Assembly (NCBI GenBank): GCA_963837655.1
Contig: CAWIOK010000001.1
Span: 568,567-632,566 of the forward strand
Direction: 5' to 3'
Source of the DNA: CAVVSD01 sp963837655
GTDB taxonomy: Bacteria > Actinomycetota > Thermoleophilia > Solirubrobacterales > Solirubrobacteraceae
DNA: 64,000 nucleotides
Positions 7,102 to 15,253 of the stretch are shown here, piece after piece. The translations under genes and the position numbers were made by a program. The notes beneath the pieces were generated by a model. The model worked only from the letters and a program-made list of their open reading frames with translations, did no database searches and was not told the DNA's origin. Every line of letters starts with the position of its first letter. Position 1 is the first letter of the stretch.

Positions 7102-8630
7102 CCCCCGGCGCAGTCGGCCGCGGCGGCCACCTTCGCGGGCGTCCGGACGCCCACGAGCGCCACGACGCCCCCCAGCGCGACCAAGCTCGCGGCGATCTCG
7201 AGCCCGAGCCGGAACGCGGACTCCGACGACGCGGCGGTCGCCGCACGCAACTGCGCGCGTTCAGGCTCGGGCAACGAGGGGGAGTCGACGGTGCCGAGCG
7301 ACCGCTGGCGGGCCTCCGCGATCACCGAGGCCGCCTGCGGATCGAGCCGGACGCCCTCCAGGTGCTGATCCAGTGCGGCGGAGAACTGGCCGGCGACCAC
7401 CGCGCCGATCGCGGCGGTGGCGATCAGCCCGGCGATGCGCGCGATGGCGTTGTTGACGGCGGAGGCGATCCCGGCGTTGCCCTCGTCGGCGTCGGCCAGC
7501 ACCGCGGCCGTCAACGGCGCCACGGTCATCGACAGTCCCAGCGAGAACAGGACGAGCGGCGGCAGCACGTCGGTGAGGAAGGTCGGATCGGGCGACAGCC
7601 GGGACAGCCACAGGATCCCGGAGGCGGCGACGAGCGGGCCGAACCCCATCAGCGGTCGCGGCCCGATCCGGTCCGCAAGCGCGCCGAACCGCCGCGAGAG
7701 CAGGAACATCACCAGCGAGCTGGGCACCGTGGCGAGGCCGGCCTCGATCGCCTCGTAGCCGGCCACCTGCTGCAGGTACAGCACGAGCAGGAAGAACACG
7801 ACGCCGAGCCCCGCGTACATCGCGAACGTCAGGAGGTTGCCGACCGCGAAGTTGCGTCGCCGGAACAGGTTCAGGTCCAGCATCGGATGAGGCGCGTGCG
7901 CCTCCCAGATCACGAACGCGCCAAGCAGCATGAGACCGATGACCCCCGCGCCGAACACGAGCGGGTCGCCCCAGCCCCGCAGCGGCTGCTCGATGAGCGC
8001 CAGCACCGGCCCCGCGAGCCCGAGCGCGCACAGGATCGCGCCGACGACGTCGACGCGAGCGCCCGGCCGCGGCGTGCGCCCGACCTCGATCCGGCTCGCC
8101 AGCGCCAGCGTCATGAGGACGAACGGCACGTTGATGGCGAAGATCGCCCGCCAGGAGATGGCGTCCACCAGCCATCCGCCGATGAGCGGGCCGATGACGA
8201 ACGCGATCCCGCTCCACGCCGTCCACGACCCGATCGCCGCCCCGCGCTGGTCGCGCGGGAACGCGGCGACGATGAGCGCGAGCGACCCGGGGGTCAGCAG
8301 TGCGCCGAACGCGCCCTGGAGCGCGCGGCCCAGGACGAGCACCCCGATCGTCGGCGCGACGGCGCAGATGACCGACACCGCGCCGAACCCGGCCACCCCC
8401 ACCATGAAGACCCGGCGCTCGCCGAACAGGTCGCCGAGCGACCCGCCGATCAGGATGAGCGAGCCCAGCATCAGCAGGTAGGCGTTGACGACCCACTGCT
8501 GGCCCGCCAGCCCGCCGCCGAGGGACTCCTCGATCGACGGCAGCGCGACGTTGACGACGGTCGAGTCCACGCCCACCACGAAGGTCCCGCTGATCGCGGC
8601 GAGGAGCGTGATCCTTTGTGACCGTGTCAT
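7044..8630 (-). CDS. MFS transporter, DHA2 (EmrB/QacA-like) family
   Basis: A 528-residue protein with 14 predicted transmembrane segments. Helix 1 carries the DHA2 signature DSTVVNVALPSI. GGSLGDLFGERRVFM is motif A and GPLIGGWLVD is motif C. A long soluble stretch with LDQHLEGVRLDP lies near the last helices, as in QacA-like exporters. The start ATG (8628-8630) overlaps the polA stop codon in a TGA/ATG arrangement, so translation is probably coupled to polA. The 3' end overlaps the convergent MFS gene. It is likely to export hydrophobic or cationic toxic compounds, substrate unknown. No dedicated regulator is adjacent. Confidence 0.88.
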   Translation of the reverse strand: MTRSQRITLLAAISGTFVVGVDSTVVNVALPSIEESLGGGLAGQQWVVNAYLLMLGSLILIGGSLGDLFGERRVFMVGVAGFGAVSVICAVAPTIGVLVLGRALQGAFGALLTPGSLALIVAAFPRDQRGAAIGSWTAWSGIAFVIGPLIGGWLVDAISWRAIFAINVPFVLMTLALASRIEVGRTPRPGARVDVVGAILCALGLAGPVLALIEQPLRGWGDPLVFGAGVIGLMLLGAFVIWEAHAPHPMLDLNLFRRRNFAVGNLLTFAMYAGLGVVFFLLVLYLQQVAGYEAIEAGLATVPSSLVMFLLSRRFGALADRIGPRPLMGFGPLVAASGILWLSRLSPDPTFLTDVLPPLVLFSLGLSMTVAPLTAAVLADADEGNAGIASAVNNAIARIAGLIATAAIGAVVAGQFSAALDQHLEGVRLDPQAASVIAEARQRSLGTVDSPSLPEPERAQLRAATAASSESAFRLGLEIAASLVALGGVVALVGVRTPAKVAAAADCAGGQLAGAPLEAAREPAGAAS

Positions 8631-11206
8631 TTGGCGTCGAGCCAGGTCCTCCCGACCCCGACGTCCACGACGAGCGGAGGCTCGTGGTCCCAGACCCCCA
8701 CCATCGCGGCGACCAGGTCGTCCCGTACCTTCTCGATCTCCTCCGGCGGGCCCTCGAACAGGAGCTCGTCGTGGACCGTGAGGATCTGGCGCACCGGCGT
8801 GCCCTGCAGCACCTCGTGGCAGCGCACCATCGCCAGCTTGAGGACGTCCGCCGCGGTGCCCTGGATCGGGCTGTTGACCGCGAGGCGCTCCCCCAGCGTC
8901 CGGACGCCCCAGTTGCGCGCCTTCAGCTCGGGGATCTGCCGGCGCCGCCCCCACAGCGTCGTGACGTAGCCGTCCTCGGTGCCCTTCGCGATCATCGCCT
9001 CGATGTACGCGCGCACCGCGGGGAAGCGGTCGAGATAGGCGTCGATGATCGCCTTGGCCTCCTCGCGCGGGATGCCCAGGCGATCGGCCAGGCCGTAGTC
9101 GCTGAGGCCGTAGACGATCCCGTAGTTGATCATCTTCGCCTGCGAGCGCTGACCGACGGTGAGCTGGTCGGGCGGCGTCCGGAACACCTGCGAGGCGGTC
9201 GCGGTGTGCACGTCCTCGCCCTTGACGAAGATCTCCTTGAGCACCGGCTCGTCGGCGATGTGCGCGAGGACGCGCAGCTCGATCTGCGAGTAGTCGGCGC
9301 TCAGCAGGACGTTGCCGGGCGCCGCCTCGAAGCAGCCGCGGATCTCCTGGCCGAGCTCGGTGCGGATCGGGACGTTCTGCATGTTGGGGTTCGTGCTCGC
9401 GAGGCGTCCCGTGATGGCGACCGCCTGCAGGAACGTCGTGTGGATGCGGCCCTCGGCGTCGGTGAGCTGCGGCAGGACGCTGAAGTACGTCTTGTCGAGC
9501 TGGTTGAGCTCTCGCCAGCGTTCGATCTTGGGGATGATCTCGTGCTCGTCGCGGATCGCCTGCAGGACACGGGCGTCGGTGGAGAACCCGGTCTTGCCGC
9601 GCCGCTTGCGCGACAGGCCGAGCTTCTCGAAGAGGATCTCCCCCAGCTGCTGCGGCGACCCGAGCACGAACTCGGTCCCGGCCAGGTCCCACACCTCGGC
9701 CTCCAGCGTGCGGATCTCCGCGCGCACGCGCTCGGTGATCTCCGCCAGCCGCTCGACGTCGAGGCGCACGCCGGCACGCTCCATGTCGCGCAGGATCCCG
9801 ACGAGCGGCAGCTCGATGTCGTCCATGAGCAGCTGCAGGTCGCGGTCGGCGAGCTGCTCGCGCTGCCACTCCGCCAGCGCCGCGGTGAGCACGGCGTCGC
9901 GGGCGGCGGGATCCTCGAAGTTCGCGGCCAGCCCCCGCTCCTCGACGAGCTCGCGGAACGGGTAGCCGCGGCGCGCCGGCTCGAGCAGGTAGGCGGCGAG
10001 CAGCGTGTCGTGGACCAGGTTGGGCGGCACCTCGTCCAGCGCCTTGGCGTCGTGCGCGACGACGGGCCGATCGCCGACGGCGCGCACGACGTCGGCCGGG
10101 CCGCCCGCGTCGCCGGTGAGGACGATCGAGTCGCACGCGGCGGCGAAGCGCCAGGGTCCGTCGACGCCGAACAGCTCGCCCTCGGGGACCTCGGGTGGCG
10201 CGACCGCGAGCGCGAGCTCCTCCTGCGGGAGCGCGCTCAGGTCGACGAGCGTCCCCTCGCGGAGCTCCGCGCCGACCGTCGTCGTGGGGATGATCGCGGG
10301 CGCCGCCTCGTCCTCGCCGAGGACCTCCTCGAGGCGCCGCAGCGGATCGCGCAGCTCGAACTCCCGGAACACCTCGCGCAGCCGGGAGCGGTCCGGCGCG
10401 TGCGACGCCTCCGCCGTCACGTCGACGTCCACCGGGATGTCGCGCCGGATCGTCGCGAGCTCCTTGGAGACGCGAGCGAGGTCGGCGTTCTCGGTGAGGT
10501 TCTGCTTGCGCTTGGCGCCCGAGATGTCGTCGATGTGGCCGAGGACGCCCTCGAGGTCGCCCCACTGCTGCAGCAGCTGCGACGCCGTCTTGTCGCCGAT
10601 GCCCGGGACGCCGGGGATGTTGTCGCTCGTGTCGCCCTTGAGGCCGTAGAAGTCGGGGATGAGCTCGGGCGGGATGCCGTAGCGCTCGACGACCGCCTCG
10701 TGGTCGTACATCTTCGTCTCGGTGATCCCGCGGCTCGTGGCCATGACCTTGACGATCCCGTCGGGGTCGATGAGCTGGAACGCGTCGCGGTCCCCGGTCA
10801 CGATGACGGTCGGGATCGGCGGGTCCGCCTCGCGTGCACGCTCGGCGATCGAGGCGATGACGTCGTCGGCCTCGAAGCCGTCCACGTGCACGTTGCGATA
10901 GCCGAACGCCTCCACGAGCGGCTCGAAGTGCGGCCACTGCTCGCCCAGCAGCGTGGGCCGCTTCGCCCGGCCCGCCTTGTACTCGGCGTAGACGTCCTTG
11001 CGGCCCGACGAGCCGGCGTCCCACACCACGACCGTCGGCTTCGTCCCGTGGTCGGTGAGCATCTTCACCAGCATCGACGCGAACCCGAAGATCGCGTTCG
11101 TCGGGAACCCGGTCGACGTCGCGATCGACTCGGGCAGTGCGAAGAACGCCCGGTACACGAGCGAGTTGCCGTCGATGAGATAGAGCTCCTCGGGACGCGC
11201 CGCCAT
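8627..11206 (-). CDS. polA: DNA polymerase I
   Basis: An 859-residue family A polymerase. Residues 1-290 are the 5'-3' flap exonuclease (YLIDGNSLVYRAFFA, FEADDVIA, GDRDAFQL, GLKGDTSDNIPGVPGIG). The middle domain lacks the Asp-x-Glu metal ligands of a proofreading exonuclease, so 3'-5' activity is probably absent. The polymerase domain carries motif A DYSQIELRVLAH, the O-helix around KMINYGIVYG and motif C VHDELL. Residue 695 of the O-helix is Tyr where E. coli Pol I and Taq have Phe. The enzyme fills gaps in repair and removes RNA primers. The downstream MFS gene overlaps its stop codon by 4 bp. Confidence 0.98.
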   Translation of the reverse strand: MAARPEELYLIDGNSLVYRAFFALPESIATSTGFPTNAIFGFASMLVKMLTDHGTKPTVVVWDAGSSGRKDVYAEYKAGRAKRPTLLGEQWPHFEPLVEAFGYRNVHVDGFEADDVIASIAERAREADPPIPTVIVTGDRDAFQLIDPDGIVKVMATSRGITETKMYDHEAVVERYGIPPELIPDFYGLKGDTSDNIPGVPGIGDKTASQLLQQWGDLEGVLGHIDDISGAKRKQNLTENADLARVSKELATIRRDIPVDVDVTAEASHAPDRSRLREVFREFELRDPLRRLEEVLGEDEAAPAIIPTTTVGAELREGTLVDLSALPQEELALAVAPPEVPEGELFGVDGPWRFAAACDSIVLTGDAGGPADVVRAVGDRPVVAHDAKALDEVPPNLVHDTLLAAYLLEPARRGYPFRELVEERGLAANFEDPAARDAVLTAALAEWQREQLADRDLQLLMDDIELPLVGILRDMERAGVRLDVERLAEITERVRAEIRTLEAEVWDLAGTEFVLGSPQQLGEILFEKLGLSRKRRGKTGFSTDARVLQAIRDEHEIIPKIERWRELNQLDKTYFSVLPQLTDAEGRIHTTFLQAVAITGRLASTNPNMQNVPIRTELGQEIRGCFEAAPGNVLLSADYSQIELRVLAHIADEPVLKEIFVKGEDVHTATASQVFRTPPDQLTVGQRSQAKMINYGIVYGLSDYGLADRLGIPREEAKAIIDAYLDRFPAVRAYIEAMIAKGTEDGYVTTLWGRRRQIPELKARNWGVRTLGERLAVNSPIQGTAADVLKLAMVRCHEVLQGTPVRQILTVHDELLFEGPPEEIEKVRDDLVAAMVGVWDHEPPLVVDVGVGRTWLDAK

Positions 11207-11274
11207 CGCGCGGTGGACCCTAGTGCCTCCTCCTGCGTACCGTCCTCGGAGACCGAGCGAGACGGAGGCTGGGC

Positions 11275-12183
11275 ATGCGGGTGACGCTGACGGGCGCGAC
11301 AGGAGGCATCGGGCGGGGGTTGGCGGAGGCGCTGATCGCCCGCGGGGACGAGGTGACCGCGCTCACCCGGAGCCCCGACCGTGCCACCGGGCGCCTGCCA
11401 GAGGGCGTCACCGCGGTGGGCTGGGACCCCGTCGCCGGCCCGGCGCCGGCCGACGCGCTGGCCGGCCGCGACGTGGTCGTGAACCTGGCGGGCGAGGCCG
11501 TCGCGCAGCGCTGGACCTCGGAGGTCAAGCAGCGGATCCGGGCGTCGCGTGAGCTGGGCACCCGCAACCTCGTCGACGGCCTGCGGGTCGCCGAGCCGCG
11601 CCCCGCCGCGCTGATCTCCGGCTCCGCCTCTGGGTACTACGGCGCACACGGAGACGAGCGGGTCGGCGAGGCGAACGGGCCGGGCGACGACTTCCTCGCC
11701 GCCGTCTCGCTCGCCTGGGAGCACGAGGCGCGCCAGGCCGAGGAGCTCGGGATGCGCGTCGCGATCGTGCGCACCGGCATCGTCCTCGACGCGGACTCAG
11801 GAGCGTTGGCGACGATGCTCACGCCGTTCAAGCTGGGCGTGGGCGGGCCGGTGGCCGGGGGTCGGCAGTACATGCCGTGGATCGATCACGAGGACGAGGT
11901 CGGCCTGCTGCTGGCGGCGCTGGACTCGCCGGACTTCTCCGGTCCGATCAACGGCTCCGCCCCCGAGCCGGTGACCAATCGCGAGTTCTCGCGGGCGCTC
12001 GGCCGGGCGCTGCATCGCCCCGCGTTCGCCCCCATCCCGGCGGCGGCGATCAAGGCGCTCTACGGCGACATGGCGCAGATCGTCGTCAACGGCGTCCGCA
12101 TGGTTCCCGACCGCGCGGGCGAGCTGGGCTACGCCTTCCGCCACCCCGACCTGGACGAGGCCCTGCGCTCGACGCTGCAGTAG
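11275..12183 (+). CDS. TIGR01777-family SDR epimerase (YfcH-like)
   Basis: A 302-residue extended SDR protein. The N-terminal Rossmann fold reads MRVTLTGATGGIGRGLAEAL, with the TGATGGIG nucleotide-binding loop. Family marks include NLAGEAV, then SGSASGYYGAHGDE (Ser and the YG active-site region) and VRTGIVLD. The C-terminal part (GRALHRPAFAPIPAAAIKALYG) matches the DUF1731-type tail of TIGR01777 proteins. The physiological substrate of this family is not established. It is divergent from polA with a gap of about 70 bp and ends 3 bp before the convergent Tim44-like gene. Confidence 0.87.
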   Translation: MRVTLTGATGGIGRGLAEALIARGDEVTALTRSPDRATGRLPEGVTAVGWDPVAGPAPADALAGRDVVVNLAGEAVAQRWTSEVKQRIRASRELGTRNLVDGLRVAEPRPAALISGSASGYYGAHGDERVGEANGPGDDFLAAVSLAWEHEARQAEELGMRVAIVRTGIVLDADSGALATMLTPFKLGVGGPVAGGRQYMPWIDHEDEVGLLLAALDSPDFSGPINGSAPEPVTNREFSRALGRALHRPAFAPIPAAAIKALYGDMAQIVVNGVRMVPDRAGELGYAFRHPDLDEALRSTLQ

Positions 12184-12186
12184 CTC

Positions 12187-13569
12187 CTATCGGGAGACAG
12201 CCGTGCCCGAGCCGGTCGCGGCGAGGCGCCAGGGTGAGGACGCTCCCTCGCCGCCCGACAGCGTCAGCGTCCAGGCCTCCTGCCAGCGCCGGACGCGGTT
12301 GCGGTCGCCGTCCAGCACGGCCAGCGTGTCGCGGTCCTCGCGATAGCGGACAGCGCTCACGTCGACGTGCACCTCGAGCTCGGCGGGCCGCGCGTGCACG
12401 TCGCAGCGGGTGATCGCCACGGCGCCGACGCGCGCGCCACGGACGACGACGCGGCTGGCACGACTGTGGTCGCCGCCGTAGAGCAGGGCGTCCACCGCCG
12501 CAGGATCGGCGATCGCGAGCAGATCGTCGTCGGAGCCGTCGATCGCGCCGAGCCAGGCCTCGACCGTGCGCCGGACCGCCGTCTCGAGCACGTCGGACGC
12601 GAACCGGCCGTCCACGAGCGCCGCGTCCTGCGCCTGCATGCGTGCGTCGCCCTCGTAGTCGACGCTCAGGAGGCCGGCCACCTGCTCGTCGGCGACCTTG
12701 TCCGCGTCTGCGATCTCGAACACGGCCTCGTCGCGGACGCGCGCGTCCTCGGCCGGCGTCGCCACCAGCTCCTCGGACAGGTTGTGCTCACCCTCCTTGG
12801 GACCCTCGATCGACTGCAGGCACCACGCCCCGTCGCGCTTGGCCAGGGTCCAGTACTCGTGGACGACCGCGCGCTCGTCGGTGTCGCCGGTGCGCATGAG
12901 CCGCCGCCCGCCCTGCTCGACGTAGTCGAGCAGCGTCGCCTGCATCAGGACGACGACGCGGTCCTCGGCGTCCGCGGTGCGGTTCACGAGGCCCACCTGG
13001 TGCACCTCGAGCGCCTCGACGTCGACGATGTTGCGCTGGCCCCGCGACGTGAAGTCGTCGAGACGCCGGTCCCACTCCGCCATGAGGTCTCCGAAGACCA
13101 GCCGGCGCAGCTGGTCGCGGTCGTCGTGGCTCCAGGCCTGCTGCACCGCGAGGTACAGCGCGCGCGCCCGTGCCTCGACCTCCGTGGCATCGAACGCCGG
13201 GTCGTCCTGGGCGGCCTCGGCGGCGGCGAGCTGCACCGCCTGCAGCCGCTCGCGGGACGCCTTCGCGTACTTCACGTCCTGCGCGCGGGCCTTGCGCACC
13301 GCGGGCAGCACGACGAAGAACACGATGATGAAGATCACGATGAGGAGCCAGGCGCCCCCGCCGCCTCCTCCGGTGCCTCCGCCGCCTCCGCCACCGAACC
13401 CGAAGCCGCCGCCACCGCCCCCTCCACCGCCGGAGAAGCCGCCGCCCCCGCCGCCGAACCCGCTGCTGCCGCCGCCGGCGGCCGCCTGCGCGTTCGCGGC
13501 CGACGCCAGGACCAGCAGGACCGCTAGACGCCCTGCTTGCCCCGCCCGATGGGACCAAGCACGCGCCAG
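12187..13569 (-). CDS. Tim44-like domain protein with Gly-rich linker and one transmembrane helix
   Basis: The reading frame encodes, in order, a signal-like segment (RLAVLLVLASAANAQA), a Gly/Phe/Ser-rich stretch of about 40 residues (13340-13480), one transmembrane helix (AWLLIVIFIIVFFVV) and a long soluble region with a Tim44/NTF2-like fold (blocks around AVQQAWSHDDRDQLRRL and DYVEQGGRR, and a final WRLAA). Function in bacteria is unknown; Tim44-like domains often bind membranes or partner proteins. The start is uncertain: no ATG, GTG or TTG exists in frame close to the signal peptide, only a CTG at 13569 or a distant GTG/TTG near 13701-13710. A small indel may have removed the start. It overlaps the upstream 78-residue gene. 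Confidence 0.7.
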   Translation of the reverse strand: MARAWSHRAGQAGRLAVLLVLASAANAQAAAGGGSSGFGGGGGGFSGGGGGGGGGFGFGGGGGGGTGGGGGGAWLLIVIFIIVFFVVLPAVRKARAQDVKYAKASRERLQAVQLAAAEAAQDDPAFDATEVEARARALYLAVQQAWSHDDRDQLRRLVFGDLMAEWDRRLDDFTSRGQRNIVDVEALEVHQVGLVNRTADAEDRVVVLMQATLLDYVEQGGRRLMRTGDTDERAVVHEYWTLAKRDGAWCLQSIEGPKEGEHNLSEELVATPAEDARVRDEAVFEIADADKVADEQVAGLLSVDYEGDARMQAQDAALVDGRFASDVLETAVRRTVEAWLGAIDGSDDDLLAIADPAAVDALLYGGDHSRASRVVVRGARVGAVAITRCDVHARPAELEVHVDVSAVRYREDRDTLAVLDGDRNRVRRWQEAWTLTLSGGEGASSPWRLAATGSGTAVSR

Positions 13570-13760
13570 TCCGAACCGTCGCGGGCGGGCAGCGCCAGCA
13601 TGATCACGACCCCGATGATGACGGTGAGCATCCCGAGCCCGAGACCCAGCCGGATCCCGTAGCCCTTGCGCTCGGAGATGTAGGAAGCCGCGTAGGAGCA
13701 CAACAACCAACCGTAGAGCAGCCAGAGCGATGTGGCTCCGATGTCGGCGAGGATCGTCAT
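13524..13760 (-). CDS. Small membrane protein, 78 residues
   Basis: The protein has two predicted transmembrane segments (LWLLYGWLLCSYAASYI and LGLGMLTVIIGVVIMLAL) separated by a short Ser-Glu-Arg-Lys loop, and a basic C-terminus. I do not recognise the family. Its ATG overlaps the livF stop by 4 bp, so it is translated with the branched-chain amino acid transporter genes, and its own end overlaps the coding frame of the Tim44-like protein. It may be an accessory of either neighbour; the sequence does not decide. Confidence 0.65.
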   Translation of the reverse strand: MTILADIGATSLWLLYGWLLCSYAASYISERKGYGIRLGLGLGMLTVIIGVVIMLALPARDGSDWRVLGPIGRGKQGV

Positions 13761-14464
13761 CCGCCCAGGTACGCCTTCTGCACCTCGGGGTCCTCCTTCA
13801 GCGCTGCCGACTCGTTGGTCAGGACGACCCTGCCCGTCTCCAGCACATACCCGCGCTGGGACACGCCGAGCGCGAAGTTCGCGTTCTGCTCGACGAGCAG
13901 GATCGTGGTGCCCTGCCGGTTGATCTCGGCGATGGTGTCGTAGATGCGCTCGGTGAGGATCGGCGAGATCCCCATCGACGGCTCGTCGAGCAGGAGCAGC
14001 CGCGGCCGGGCCATGAGCGCGCGCCCGATGGCGAGCATCTGCTGCTCGCCGCCGGACATCGTCCCCGCCTTCTGGCGCTCGCGCTCCTGCAGGCGGGGGA
14101 ACAGCTCGAACACGCGGTCGAGGTCCTCACCGACGCTCTTGTCGCGACGCAGGTAGGCGCCCATGTCGAGGTTCTCGCGGACGGTCATGCGGGGGAAGCA
14201 CTTGCGTCCCTCCGGGGACTGCGAGATCCCCAGCTGCACGATGTCCTGCGGCGCCGTCCGGGTGATGTCCTTGCCCTCGAACATCACGTGGCCCGCACGC
14301 GCCGGCGTGAGGCCGGAAACGGAGCGCAGCGTCGTCGACTTGCCGGCGCCGTTGGAGCCGATCAGCGTGACGCACTCGCCCTCCTCGACGGCCAGCGTGA
14401 CGCCCTTGAGCGCCTCGATGTTCCCGTAGTACGTGTGGATCTCGTCCAGCTCGAGCAGAGGCAC
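13757..14464 (-). CDS. livF: Branched-chain amino acid ABC transporter ATP-binding protein LivF
   Basis: A 235-residue ABC ATPase. Walker A is GSNGAGKST, the signature is MSGGEQQMLAIGRAL, and Walker B is RLLLLDEPSMGISP. The YYGNIEALKGV start and the C-terminal KEDPEVQKAYLGG are characteristic of LivF. The start is GTG at 14464, immediately next to the livG stop. It pairs with LivG as the nucleotide-binding dimer driving import through LivHM. Last transporter gene of the liv operon. Confidence 0.95.
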   Translation of the reverse strand: MPLLELDEIHTYYGNIEALKGVTLAVEEGECVTLIGSNGAGKSTTLRSVSGLTPARAGHVMFEGKDITRTAPQDIVQLGISQSPEGRKCFPRMTVRENLDMGAYLRRDKSVGEDLDRVFELFPRLQERERQKAGTMSGGEQQMLAIGRALMARPRLLLLDEPSMGISPILTERIYDTIAEINRQGTTILLVEQNANFALGVSQRGYVLETGRVVLTNESAALKEDPEVQKAYLGG

Positions 14465-15253
14465 TTACGGCGTCTCCTGACTGGCCTGCTTGCCGAGATA
14501 CGCCTCGATGACCTGGGGGTTCGTGCGGATCTCCTGCGGGCCGCCCTCGGCGATCTTCTCGCCGTGGTCGAGCACCGTGATGTGCTGGGACACGCCCATG
14601 ATCACCTTCATGTCGTGCTCGATCAGCAGGATCGCCAGGCCGCGGTCGTCGCGCAGCCGCTGCATGAGCGTCGTGAGCCCGTCAGACTCCTGCGGGTTCA
14701 TGCCCGCCGTCGGCTCGTCGAGGAGCAGCAGCTTGGGATCGGACGCGAGGGCGCGCGCGATCTCGACACGGCGCTGGTCGCCGTAGGAGAGGTTGATCGC
14801 GAGCTGGTCGTGGAGCGCCCTGCGGATCCCCACGTACTCCAGCGCCTCGGCGGCGTGCTCGCGGACGTACTGCTCCTCCCGACGCACGCGCGGCGTGCGG
14901 AAGATCGAGCCGAACAGCCCCGCCTTCATCCGGCTGTGCTCGCCGATCATGACGTTCTCGATCGCCGACATCGTGCCGAAGAGGCGGATGTTCTGGAACG
15001 TCCGCGCGATTCCCAGCTTCATGATCTTGTCCGGCCGGCCCGAGGTGATGTTGTCCCCCTCGAACGAGATCCGGCCCAGCGTCGGCTTGTAGAGGCCGGT
15101 GAGGATGTTGAAGAACGTCGTCTTCCCCGCCCCGTTGGGCCCGATGATCGAGACGATCGAGCGCTCCGGGATCGAGAAGGTGACGTCGTCGACAGCCGTC
15201 AGGCCGCCGAAGCGCTTCGTGACGCCGGAGGCCTCGAGAAGAACGTCGCTCAC
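14465..15253 (-). CDS. livG: Branched-chain amino acid ABC transporter ATP-binding protein LivG
   Basis: A 262-residue ABC ATPase. It has KRFGGLTAVDDVTF at the N-terminus, Walker A GPNGAGKTT, the long LivG insertion after GIARTFQNIRLF, signature LSYGDQRRVEIARAL, Walker B KLLLLDEPTAGMNP and the switch His in LLIEHDM. These make it LivG rather than a second LivF. The GTG start at 15253 overlaps the livM stop (GTGA). It works with LivF on the LivH/LivM permease. Confidence 0.95.
   Translation of the reverse strand: MSDVLLEASGVTKRFGGLTAVDDVTFSIPERSIVSIIGPNGAGKTTFFNILTGLYKPTLGRISFEGDNITSGRPDKIMKLGIARTFQNIRLFGTMSAIENVMIGEHSRMKAGLFGSIFRTPRVRREEQYVREHAAEALEYVGIRRALHDQLAINLSYGDQRRVEIARALASDPKLLLLDEPTAGMNPQESDGLTTLMQRLRDDRGLAILLIEHDMKVIMGVSQHITVLDHGEKIAEGGPQEIRTNPQVIEAYLGKQASQETP

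Noticed and set aside
7044..11024. One giant protein of 1326 codons combining a polymerase-like frame and the MFS transporter
   Set aside because: The first part is an out-of-frame shadow of polA. The transporter begins at its own ATG at 8630, which overlaps the polA stop.
8618..11284. Long open frame on the plus strand opposite polA (888 codons), and similar long antisense frames at 17413-18852, 18824-21901 and 57924-60578
   Set aside because: These are the usual antisense shadows in very GC-rich DNA. Their translations are Arg/Asp/His-rich with no domains, and each lies opposite a well-identified gene.
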